NCBI GenBank assembly: GCA_012511735.1
Contig: JAAZFK010000167.1
Location: 1 to 6,056 of the forward strand
Reading direction: 5' to 3'
DNA: 6,056 bases
DNA from: Clostridiaceae bacterium
GTDB lineage: Bacteria; Bacillota; Clostridia; Saccharofermentanales; DTU023
Positions 1 to 5,874 of this stretch are shown piece after piece (the stretch's first letter is position 1; each line of letters starts with the position of its first letter). The translations under genes were made by a program, and so were the position numbers. The notes under the pieces were generated by a model. It was given only the letters and a program-made list of their open reading frames with translations, searched no databases and had not been told where the DNA came from.

Positions 1-280
1 CTGTTCCCTGGTAGAGATAATAGAGCAGACCGCCGGGCTGGGTGCCAAGAGGCCCGTTCAATAAACCAGTCAGGGGAAGGTTGACCAGCAGCATGCCGAA
101 GGCGATGGGGATCAAAAGATAAGGTTCATATCCCTTGCGTACCGCCAGATAAATGAAAAGGCAGGCGATGGCAATCATGACCAGCTTGCCCGGGATCATG
201 ACGCCAAATAATTCCGTGTCGAGCCGAAACAACTCCGTCACGCCGGTTTGACCTAAAAAATCAACCAGGATTTTTAACAT
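1..280 (-). CDS. mmdB: Na+-transporting carboxylic acid decarboxylase beta subunit, N-terminal part (MmdB/OadB/GcdB family)
   Basis: This is the membrane ion pump of a biotin-dependent decarboxylase. In the family, it removes CO2 from carboxybiotin on the carrier subunit and couples this to Na+ export. Only the first 93 codons lie in the window; the family is usually about 370-430 residues, so most of the gene, including the Na+-binding core, lies beyond base 1. I translated it by hand from the ATG at 280. It begins MLKILVDFLGQTG, with a hydrophobic segment at about residues 33-48 and a second at about 55-75. The motif YEPYLLIPIAFGMLLVNLP (51-69), followed by GGLLYYLYQG (83-92), is characteristic of this family. 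The start is supported by AGGAG at 290-294, 9 nt upstream, overlapping the stop codon of mmdC. The gap to mmdC is 12 nt. It is the fifth visible gene of the operon. Family membership is clear. The substrate is set by the other subunits, so the symbol is by context. Confidence 0.93.
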   Translation of the reverse strand, partial: MLKILVDFLGQTGVTELFRLDTELFGVMIPGKLVMIAIACLFIYLAVRKGYEPYLLIPIAFGMLLVNLPLTGLLNGPLGTQPGGLLYYLYQGT

Positions 281-292
281 GAACCCGGTCTC

Positions 293-667
293 CTATCTGA
301 AAGAAATGAGCAGGTCACCTGACGCGACAACATCGCCCTTATTGGCATGGACCTGATCCACAACCGCGTCAAGCGGAGCGACGATCTCATTTTCCATTTT
401 CATGGCCTCGATCACCACCAGGATATCGCCGGCCTTCACCTGCTCACCCGGTTTCACGGGGATGTCAAGCACCGTACCTTGCAGGGGGGCCTTGACTGCC
501 TGACCCGATGCCGGCGGGGAAGCCGGGGCGGCAGCGACAGGGGCCGGAGCCGGTGCAGTCCTGGGAACAGGATTGCCCGCGGGCGCCTGGCCGTCTGACT
601 TGACCTCCTCGACCTCTACCATGTAGGTTTGGCCGTCAACAACGATACGATATGTTTTGATGGACAT
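293..667 (-). CDS. mmdC: Biotin carboxyl carrier subunit of the Na+-pumping decarboxylase (MmdC-like)
   Basis: This 124-residue biotinyl protein shuttles CO2, as carboxybiotin, from the carboxyltransferase to the membrane pump. Three parts are visible. An N-terminal beta-rich segment (1-25) begins MSIKTYRIVVDGQTYMVEVE. A flexible Ala/Pro linker covers about 28-56, as in MmdC, OadA and GcdC carriers. A biotinyl/lipoyl domain covers about 57-124. The biotin attachment motif EAMKMENEI places the acceptor lysine at K90, 34 residues before the C-terminus, the usual distance. Start ATG at 667 is preceded by AAAGGAAA (675-682), a moderate ribosome binding site. The gap from the mmdD stop is 15 nt. 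It needs a biotin protein ligase, which is not in the window. A free-standing carrier with no fused biotin carboxylase or carboxyltransferase domain fits a decarboxylase and argues against a carboxylase. Confidence 0.95.
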   Translation of the reverse strand: MSIKTYRIVVDGQTYMVEVEEVKSDGQAPAGNPVPRTAPAPAPVAAAPASPPASGQAVKAPLQGTVLDIPVKPGEQVKAGDILVVIEAMKMENEIVAPLDAVVDQVHANKGDVVASGDLLISFR

Positions 668-682
668 GGGTGGATTTCCTTT

Positions 683-1036
683 CTAAAGCGGACGCCTCAT
701 CTGGTCGTTTAAGCCGGCTGATTCCCAGCCTGACATCCTGGACTCCGGGCGTTTAATTTTTCTTATGATCAGGCGGCTGCCATCCACCGAACAGGCGGCC
801 ACCGCCGCGGCAATGACTGCCAGCTTTTTAGCATCGAGATCCTGGCCCGGATGATCGGGCGATGGATCAGGGTCATCCGCGGTTTTCTGCGATTTTTCCC
901 CGGTAGTTTTTTTCCTGGAGAAAAAAGCTGTGAGGTCGATCAGGTAGGAGATCACGACCAGGACAACAAAGACGACCAGCATGCTGAAGAGCGATACCAG
1001 AAGGCCGTTTCCTAATGTGAGATTGTCGAAATCCAT
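683..1036 (-). CDS. mmdD: Decarboxylase delta/gamma small membrane subunit (MmdD/OadG family)
   Basis: This 117-residue protein is the small membrane subunit that, in the family, holds the carboxyltransferase and the membrane pump together. It has one strong N-terminal transmembrane helix at about residues 11-34, rich in V, L, F and I. A charged, Asp/Pro/Lys-rich linker follows (about 41-68), then a conserved C-terminal segment. That segment runs LDAKKLAVIAAAVAA (67-81), IIRKIKRPESRMSGWESAGL (90-109) and a basic tail, matching the OadG/MmdD pattern of an Ala-rich helix followed by IRRIKR...W...G. Start ATG at 1036 follows TAAGGAG, in which the TAA is the mmdA stop codon (1048-1050), so termination and re-initiation are probably coupled. 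The separate epsilon subunit of Veillonella (MmdE) is missing between this gene and mmdC. That resembles the Propionigenium order. Identification rests on topology, the C-terminal motif and context. Confidence 0.9.
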   Translation of the reverse strand: MDFDNLTLGNGLLVSLFSMLVVFVVLVVISYLIDLTAFFSRKKTTGEKSQKTADDPDPSPDHPGQDLDAKKLAVIAAAVAACSVDGSRLIIRKIKRPESRMSGWESAGLNDQMRRPL

Positions 1037-1047
1037 TGCGTTTCTCC

Positions 1048-2595
1048 TTAGAGCGGGATGTTGCCGTGTTTTTTAGGGATCGGCTGGCTCCGCTTGCCTT
1101 CAAGGACAGAAAAAGAGGAAATCAAGCGCTGGCGTGTCTCCTCCGGCATAATGACGTCATCGATATAACCTCTGGCCGCCGCGATGTAGGGATTCATCAT
1201 TTCCTGAGTGTACTCATCGATCTTTTCGTTTCGTTTTTCCTGCGGATTGTCAGCATCCCGAATTTCACGTGAGAAAATAATGTTAGCGGCTCCCTCGGCC
1301 CCCATCACCGCGATCTCGGCGTCGGGCCAGGCTAAAACCAGATCACCTCCCAGATGCTTGGAGCACATGCCTATGTAGGCGCCGCCATAGGCTTTTCTCA
1401 CAATCAAGGTGACCTTGGGCACGGTCGCTTCACTGTACGCGAACAGCATCTTGGCTCCATGCCGGATGATGCCGCCATATTCCTGCTGGGTGCCGGGCAA
1501 AAAGCCGGGCACGTCGACCAGGGTCAGAAGGGGGATGTTGAAGGCGTCACAGGTCCGGATGAAACGCGAAGCCTTGTCAGAGGCGTCAATGTCCAGACAG
1601 CCTGCCATGACCCGGGGCTGGTTGGCGATCACTCCCACACTCTGCCCGTCAAGGCGCATGAAACCGGTGATGATGTTCTGTGCAAATAAAGGCTGTACTT
1701 CAAAGAAATCAGCGCCATCGGCAATCGACCCAATCAGATCCCTCATGTCATAAGGCATCCGTGGGTCGGAAGGTACCAGGGCATTCAAGGACTCGATCAT
1801 GGTGTTGGGGTCCGCCATACAGTCATATCGCGCCGGCTTCTCAGCATTGTTCTGAGGCAGATAGCTGAGCAGTTGCCTGATCTGCAGGAGACATTGCTCT
1901 TCGTCCGTCGCCCGGAAATGCGCCACTCCACTGACACTGTTATGGGTCATGGATCCGCCCAGGGTCTGGGCTGACACTTCTTCCCCGGTCACTGCCTTGA
2001 TCACCTGTGGCCCTGTAATAAACATCTCACTGGTGTCATCGACCATGAAGACGAAATCTGTCAGGGCAGGCGAATAAACCGCACCCCCGGCGCAGGGTCC
2101 CATGATGACCGAAAGCTGCGGGATCACCCCCGATGCCTTGGTATTGTTGTAGAAAATCCTTCCGTAACCGGCCAGCGAATCGACACCCTCCTGAATCCGG
2201 GCGCCACCTGAATCGTTGATGGCGATCATGGGCGCGCCGATTTTCATGGCCAGTTCCTGGGTTTGCACGATCTTATCAGCGTGCATCTCGCCGAGTGAAC
2301 CTCCAATGACAGTAAAATCCTGGGCGGCAAGGCAGACGGGACGACCATCAATGGTGCCGTATCCCGTCACAACACCGTCACCCGGCGCCTGTCTGTCTTC
2401 CATGCCAAACTGGCTGGACCGGTGCTTGACGAAGAGGCCAGTTTCGACAAAACTACCCGGATCGAGAAGTTTTTCGACGCGTTCTCTGGCCGTCATTTTT
2501 CCTTTGGCGTGCTGGCGTCCAACTGCCTGGTCGCCTCCCCCCTGCCGGAGCGCTTGTTTGATCTCCCGCAATTGGTTTTGTTTATCGGTAAGCAA
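1048..2595 (-). CDS. mmdA: Acyl-CoA decarboxylase carboxyltransferase alpha subunit (MmdA/PCC-beta family), TTG start
   Basis: This cytoplasmic carboxyltransferase moves the carboxyl group of a malonyl-type CoA ester onto biotin of the carrier subunit. The protein has 515 residues, near the 509-520 usual for MmdA. It has two crotonase-like halves. The N-half oxyanion-hole motif GPCAGGAVYSPALTDF is at 166-181. The C-half motif RKAYGGAYIGMCSKHLGGD is at 400-418. INDSGGARIQEG (126-137), DVPGFLPGTQQEYGGIIRHG (361-380) and the terminal KKHGNIPL are also family signatures. The residue after GGAY is Ile408; it aligns with the position reported in Streptomyces acyl-CoA carboxylases as Asp for propionyl and Ile for acetyl plus propionyl specificity. 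The open frame extends upstream to 2772, but that part lies inside the transferase gene and is not family-like. The TTG at 2595 lies 8 nt after AGGAGG and is the only sensible start. The gap to the upstream gene is 19 nt. Whether the true substrate is malonyl-CoA or methylmalonyl-CoA cannot be read from the sequence; the neighbour favours malonyl-CoA. Confidence 0.95.
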   Translation of the reverse strand: MLTDKQNQLREIKQALRQGGGDQAVGRQHAKGKMTARERVEKLLDPGSFVETGLFVKHRSSQFGMEDRQAPGDGVVTGYGTIDGRPVCLAAQDFTVIGGSLGEMHADKIVQTQELAMKIGAPMIAINDSGGARIQEGVDSLAGYGRIFYNNTKASGVIPQLSVIMGPCAGGAVYSPALTDFVFMVDDTSEMFITGPQVIKAVTGEEVSAQTLGGSMTHNSVSGVAHFRATDEEQCLLQIRQLLSYLPQNNAEKPARYDCMADPNTMIESLNALVPSDPRMPYDMRDLIGSIADGADFFEVQPLFAQNIITGFMRLDGQSVGVIANQPRVMAGCLDIDASDKASRFIRTCDAFNIPLLTLVDVPGFLPGTQQEYGGIIRHGAKMLFAYSEATVPKVTLIVRKAYGGAYIGMCSKHLGGDLVLAWPDAEIAVMGAEGAANIIFSREIRDADNPQEKRNEKIDEYTQEMMNPYIAAARGYIDDVIMPEETRQRLISSFSVLEGKRSQPIPKKHGNIPL

Positions 2596-2603
2596 TGATG
2601 GAT

Positions 2604-2609
2604 CCTCCT
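2604..2609 (-). promoter_or_regulatory. Shine-Dalgarno fixing the TTG start of mmdA
   Basis: On the minus strand AGGAGG ends 8 nt before the TTG at 2595. There is no ATG or GTG in frame between the transferase stop (2615-2617) and the conserved region, and the next in-frame Met is about 34 codons into the protein. The TTG is therefore the supported start. Confidence 0.85.
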
Positions 2610-2614
2610 GGTTT

Positions 2615-4246
2615 TTACTGGCGGAATTTTTCCGGAATCTCGTAAAGTCCGCCCGACCATTCGACCAGCTCTTCCAAGGACTGCGCCGCAAGCAATTTAC
2701 GGTCCGCCTTGGCCGGGTCGATACCCAAATCTTCCGGAAGGGCGATTTTACCCGCTTTTCGCAGCGAATCAATCACCGCCGGACCGGCTTTTTCGCCGAT
2801 GTCGATACCCTGGGCGACCGCTCCCAACATCCGGGTCTTCTCCTCGTCGCTGCGAGCCAGATAAAGATAGGCGATTCCCTGCTCCGTCACTACGTGGGTG
2901 ACATCCTCACCGTAGATCATGATCGGTGTCGTCGGCAGATCGGCTTCCCTGCCGATCTTGACCGCATCCAGTTCGGGCACGAAATTTGGGCCGAACCGGC
3001 CTTGGCTTGTCAACATCTGAACCACCAACTTCTTACCGCCTATGTAGGAAGTCCCTCTTTCAGGCATCATATCCAACCAGGCAGGGGTCGCGTGCCGCCT
3101 GCCCCGGGTGTCATGGCCCATATTGGGGGCGCCGCCGAAGCCGGTCAAGCGTCCGCTTGTCACCGTTGACGAGTTGGCCAGATAATCCATCTGAAGCGTG
3201 GCACCCAAAAATAAGTCAATGCCGTAAAGACCTGCCGTCTGGGCGATGGCTCGGTTGGATCTTAAGGTGCCGTCGGGGCCTGTCGGGAATATGTCGGATC
3301 GCGCCTCCGTGTAGCGCTCCATCCCCTTCTCGCCCCCGAAGGCGAACATGCTTTCCACCCACCCTGATTCCATGGCCGGGATCATGGTCGGGTGCGGGTT
3401 CAGGACCCAGTGGCGGCAGATCTTGCCCTTGAGCCCCAACTCTTCTCCATAGGTGGGCAAGAGCAGCTCGATCGCCGCGCCATTGTAACCGATGCCGTGG
3501 TTGAGTGAGAGAACGCCATGTTTGGCGTAGATGCCCTTGATGGTCATCATGGCCATCAGGATATGTGTATCCCTGATCTTGCGGGGATCCCGGGTAAAAA
3601 GCGCCTCCATCTGATAGGGCTGATCCGCCTGGACGACCAGGTCAACCCAGTCTCCCGGAATATCAACGCGGGGAAGCTCATGACGGGGCACAATCTCATT
3701 GACCTGGACGATCACCAGCGCCTTGTTGAAAGCGGATGCTTCGACGAAAATAGGCGTATCCTCTGTGCTGTAGCCGGTATATAGATTACCGTCCTCGTCC
3801 GCCTTCTCCGCGGCGACCAGACAGATATCCGGTATCAGGTCGACAAACAACCGCGCGTAAAGTTCCAGGTAGGTATGAATGGCACCGATCCGGACCTGAT
3901 TGTTCGCCAACATGTCGGCGATCCTCACACTCTGGACGCCCGCGTAGGCGAAATTGATCTCACGGGCGATGCCTTTCTCAAAAAGATCCAGGTGCTCGTC
4001 CCGCGATACCGACGGAATAATCATGGTCACATCTTTAACCTTGTCGGGATCCACACCCGTCAGCGCCTTGGCCAGGAAAGTCGCCTGCTTCTGATTATCG
4101 CCTTCAAGGATCACCCGATCCTGTGGCTTGACGGCTGCTTCCAGCACCTGTGTGATCGACTCCGGCTTGATGATTTTTCCATCAATCCAGGGACCTGCGG
4201 CTTTGAGACGCGCTTCTTTCCCGTCCCGCCTGCTGTGCCAATTCAT
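2615..4246 (-). CDS. mdcA: Malonate CoA/ACP transferase, malonate decarboxylase alpha-subunit family (MdcA/MadA)
   Basis: This 543-residue protein matches the MdcA/MadA family (about 550 residues) along its whole length. Family members transfer the thiol carrier from an acetyl thioester to malonate, giving a malonyl thioester plus acetate. In most known systems the carrier is an acyl carrier protein, but acetyl-CoA:malonate CoA-transferase activity is also known in the family. Visible signatures are RVILEGDNQKQATFLAK (44-60), HLDLFEKGIA (85-94), IGAIHTYLELYARLFVDL (120-137), GNLYTGYSTEDTP (153-165), QVNEIV (181-186), LPRVDIPGDWVD (191-202), LNHGIGYNGAAIELLLPTYG (248-267), LNPHPTMIPAMESG (282-295), GFGGAPNMG (369-377) and YGEDVTHVVTEQGIA (445-459). 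I chose ATG 4246 (MNWHSRR) over the longer ATG at 4279 because a perfect AAGGAGGT precedes it and family proteins begin near W-x-x-R. It is the first gene of the operon and is followed directly by a CoA-type decarboxylase, so CoA is the probable carrier here. No ACP gene is visible. A succinate or methylmalonate transferase role is the alternative. Confidence 0.93.
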   Translation of the reverse strand: MNWHSRRDGKEARLKAAGPWIDGKIIKPESITQVLEAAVKPQDRVILEGDNQKQATFLAKALTGVDPDKVKDVTMIIPSVSRDEHLDLFEKGIAREINFAYAGVQSVRIADMLANNQVRIGAIHTYLELYARLFVDLIPDICLVAAEKADEDGNLYTGYSTEDTPIFVEASAFNKALVIVQVNEIVPRHELPRVDIPGDWVDLVVQADQPYQMEALFTRDPRKIRDTHILMAMMTIKGIYAKHGVLSLNHGIGYNGAAIELLLPTYGEELGLKGKICRHWVLNPHPTMIPAMESGWVESMFAFGGEKGMERYTEARSDIFPTGPDGTLRSNRAIAQTAGLYGIDLFLGATLQMDYLANSSTVTSGRLTGFGGAPNMGHDTRGRRHATPAWLDMMPERGTSYIGGKKLVVQMLTSQGRFGPNFVPELDAVKIGREADLPTTPIMIYGEDVTHVVTEQGIAYLYLARSDEEKTRMLGAVAQGIDIGEKAGPAVIDSLRKAGKIALPEDLGIDPAKADRKLLAAQSLEELVEWSGGLYEIPEKFRQ

Positions 4247-4251
4247 AGGGA

Positions 4252-4259
4252 ACCTCCTT
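4252..4259 (-). promoter_or_regulatory. Shine-Dalgarno for mdcA, supports start at 4246
   Basis: On the minus strand AAGGAGGT matches the 16S rRNA 3' end completely. The GGAGG core lies 6 nt before the ATG at 4246. The competing ATG at 4279 lies upstream of this site and has no comparable site of its own. Confidence 0.85.
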
Positions 4260-4379
4260 AATTGAAAAACGGTCATCATGCTCTTTGTCTAATATCCCAT
4301 GAGACCTGCCAAAACGCCTGATTCTTCTTGTTCAAAGCTATCACGCGGTCAGATGAGCGTCAAATACAAAACTACGCTT

Positions 4380-4409
4380 ATTATATAACATAACTGTTAT
4401 ATATTTCAG
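4380..4409 (-). promoter_or_regulatory. Predicted sigma-70-type promoter of the mdcA-mmdADCB operon
   Basis: On the minus strand a perfect -10 box TATAAT (4380-4385) is preceded, after 18 bp, by CTGAAA (4404-4409), a 4/6 match to TTGACA. Transcription would begin near 4373 and leave an untranslated leader of about 127 nt before mdcA. A second, weaker possibility uses TTGACG (4358-4363), but its -10 (TAGCTT) is poor. This is a sequence-only prediction. Confidence 0.55.
4382..4403. repeat. Perfect 9-bp inverted repeat, candidate operator
   Basis: The arms are TATATAACA and TGTTATATA, perfectly complementary around a 4-nt spacer (TAAC). A smaller nested dyad, ATAAC-T-GTTAT, lies at 4390-4400. 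The repeat fills the spacer of the predicted operon promoter and overlaps its -10 box, the classic place for a repressor site. It also lies upstream of the divergent zincin gene and could affect both. The repeat itself is seen directly; the operator role is inferred. The regulator is not in the window. Confidence 0.7.
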
Positions 4410-4457
4410 GGTAGAATCTCCGCCTGGCCTGGCTTCTTCATATGATAAGGTGAGATC

Positions 4458-4850
4458 ATGTTAACACTGGAAGAAACAGAACAGGCGCTGGCCACCATGG
4501 TGGACGGTCTGCCTGAGGAAATATTCTTCGACCTGAATGGGGGCGTACTTCTCAAGGAGGAAAGCAAGCTTCATCCCGGACGCAGGGCGGACGATCTTTA
4601 TATTTTGGGAGAATACTACTCGGATCGGATTTTCGGCCGTTACATCGTCATCTATTACGGCTCCATGCGTCGTGTTTTCGGGGGCGCGGCTGAAGCCGAT
4701 TTTTTAAAGGAATTGGAACAGGTGTTGAAGCACGAATTAACTCACCATCTGGAGAACAGGGCTGGGGAACGCGATCTCGAATACGAGGACCAAAGACAGC
4801 TGCTCCATTATTACGCCCGTCACCGGGAACGGAATCAACCTTCTTTGTAG
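4458..4850 (+). CDS. Small zincin-type metallopeptidase family protein
   Basis: This 130-residue protein has no signal peptide or membrane segment, so it is probably cytoplasmic. The zinc-binding and catalytic motif HELTHH is at 92-97, with H92 and H96 as expected metal ligands and E93 as the general base. Acidic residues in the following stretch, RAGERDLEYED (101-111), could give the third ligand. Upstream, LPEEIFFDLNGGVLLKEE (18-35), DDLYILGEYY (45-54) and GRYIVIYYGSMRRVFG (60-75) match the minimal metallopeptidase family (zincin-like) widespread in Firmicutes. Its physiological substrate is not known to me. Start ATG 4458 has AAGGTGAG (4447-4454) just upstream. It is transcribed divergently from the mdcA operon across a 211-bp region. 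Its last 16 bp overlap the 3' end of the convergent hydrolase gene. Nothing links it functionally to malonate metabolism beyond the shared control region. The family is fairly certain; activity is inferred from the motif. Confidence 0.87.
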   Translation: MLTLEETEQALATMVDGLPEEIFFDLNGGVLLKEESKLHPGRRADDLYILGEYYSDRIFGRYIVIYYGSMRRVFGGAAEADFLKELEQVLKHELTHHLENRAGERDLEYEDQRQLLHYYARHRERNQPSL

Positions 4851-5860
4851 GAGGCCCCCAGCGCCCGATCGATAAAGGCCATTTTGCGGTTCCTGTACAG
4901 ATCCCCCGCGACGGAGAACGACAGGGCATGCTTGGCTCCCTCAACGTACCAAAGCTCTTTGAGAGGCGATCCACAGGCCTGGTAGAGCTCTTCCGCCATG
5001 GAGGCGGGCACGAAGAGATCTTCTTTTCCATGAATAATCATGACAGGAACCTTGGCCCTGGCAACCTGGGTCAGAGGCGTCGGATCCTTGCGGCTGTATC
5101 CCATGAAGAGATAAAAGAAGGTCGTGGCGAAGCAGAGGGCTGGGTAACGGATGACCGGTTTCATACCGCGGACCATCCATTTCCCCTGGGCGACAAGCGA
5201 ACTGTAGCCGCAGTCGGCGATCACCGCGACAAGTTTGCGCGGCAGTTCCTGATCACCTGAGGCCATCAGCGCGTTGGCGGCCCCCATGGAAAGACCATCC
5301 AGGACAAAAAAATCCGGATTATCCGACCGTTCCCTGATGATCTCCATCCAGGCAAAAAGATCCTTGCGGCGCTGACAGCCGATATCGATTCGCCGCCCCC
5401 CGCTCGGCGCGTGACCTCGAAGTGAAGGCAAAAAGACCGAGAACCCCTGGTCAAGGTACATCTGAACATCGGGCGCGCGGGAAAGTCTGACGTCGCGCCA
5501 GCCGTGAACGACGACGGCGCAAGCCCGTCGGCCCCATGGCCTGGCGACTCCCGGACGGGAGGGAAAGAAGAGTCCTTTAAGGATCAGGCCGTCGCGCTCC
5601 ATCTCCCATTCTTCATGAGCTTGCAGAAGCAGCCTTTCTTTGGCGACGGCGACTGTTTTGTACCAGTCAAGCTGTTGCGGCGGGAGATTGGCGGGAGGGG
5701 TAAAGTCCTGGGCTTCCGCCCTTTTACTCGCGTAGCGAAAAAATGACCAGCCAAGATAAATCTCAAAGGCGACAAAAGCAAGAAGAAGCCCCGCGGCCAA
5801 ATAGATCATGGTCATGATCCCAAAGGGCAATGCGTCAATCACTACGGTCAGTTGAGTCAA
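4835..5860 (-). CDS. Membrane-anchored alpha/beta hydrolase, TTG start
   Basis: This 341-residue protein has an N-terminal hydrophobic anchor (about 13-38), a linker or helical region (about 43-90) and an alpha/beta hydrolase domain (about 91-335). The expected landmarks are all present: oxyanion strand VVVHGW (116-121), LRGHAPSGG (147-155), nucleophile elbow GLSMG with S191 (189-193), acid D281 in IIHGKEDLFVP (275-285) and base H311 in EGAKHALS (307-314). The catalytic triad S191-D281-H311 is thus intact. The fold suggests an esterase or peptidase-like hydrolase; no substrate can be named. The positive FFRYASKR right after the anchor suggests a cytoplasmic-facing domain by the positive-inside rule. 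The TTG at 5860 lies 8 nt after AAGGAG (5869-5874). The next Met (residue 16, at 5815) would cut into the anchor and lacks a good ribosome binding site. It follows the MATE gene by 14 nt, so the two are probably co-transcribed. Its 3' end overlaps the convergent zincin gene by 16 bp. Confidence 0.9.
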   Translation of the reverse strand: MTQLTVVIDALPFGIMTMIYLAAGLLLAFVAFEIYLGWSFFRYASKRAEAQDFTPPANLPPQQLDWYKTVAVAKERLLLQAHEEWEMERDGLILKGLFFPSRPGVARPWGRRACAVVVHGWRDVRLSRAPDVQMYLDQGFSVFLPSLRGHAPSGGRRIDIGCQRRKDLFAWMEIIRERSDNPDFFVLDGLSMGAANALMASGDQELPRKLVAVIADCGYSSLVAQGKWMVRGMKPVIRYPALCFATTFFYLFMGYSRKDPTPLTQVARAKVPVMIIHGKEDLFVPASMAEELYQACGSPLKELWYVEGAKHALSFSVAGDLYRNRKMAFIDRALGASYKEG

Positions 5861-5868
5861 TCCGGTCT

Positions 5869-5874
5869 CTCCTT
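5869..5874 (-). promoter_or_regulatory. Shine-Dalgarno fixing the TTG start of the hydrolase
   Basis: On the minus strand AAGGAG directly follows the TAG stop of the MATE gene (5875-5877) and lies 8 nt before the TTG at 5860. This supports the TTG over the ATG at 5815 and suggests translational coupling of the pair. Confidence 0.8.

Noticed and set aside
293..2595. Reading these subunits as an acetyl- or propionyl-CoA carboxylase
   Set aside because: No biotin carboxylase is present, and the MmdD and MmdB membrane subunits belong to decarboxylases, not carboxylases.
2596..2772. A 59-codon N-terminal extension of mmdA in the open frame up to 2772
   Set aside because: It lies almost wholly inside the 3' end of mdcA, is rich in Arg, Ser and Trp unlike the family, and would ignore the AGGAGG placed just before the TTG at 2595.
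2216..3169. A 317-codon open frame on the plus strand
   Set aside because: It runs antisense across mmdA and mdcA, has low-complexity composition and no recognisable motif, while both minus-strand proteins match known families throughout.
2615..4246. Reading the transferase as a succinate or acetate CoA-transferase or as citrate lyase alpha subunit
   Set aside because: The EGDNQKQ, GNLYTG-TEDTP, LNPHPT and YGEDVTHVVTE motifs and the length fit MdcA/MadA. Substrate drift remains possible, so this is kept only as an alternative.
4247..4279. Longer mdcA start at the ATG at 4279
   Set aside because: The extra 11 residues include the perfect ribosome binding site for the ATG at 4246 and do not look like the family N-terminus.
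4330..4363. Second minus-strand promoter using TTGACG
   Set aside because: The -35 is good, but the best -10 at 17 bp (TAGCTT) matches only three of six positions. The upstream TATAAT is more convincing.
4389..4417. Plus-strand promoter for the zincin gene with TAGAAT (4412-4417) as -10
   Set aside because: The -10 is a 5/6 match, but no acceptable -35 lies at 15-18 bp, so I did not list it as a feature.
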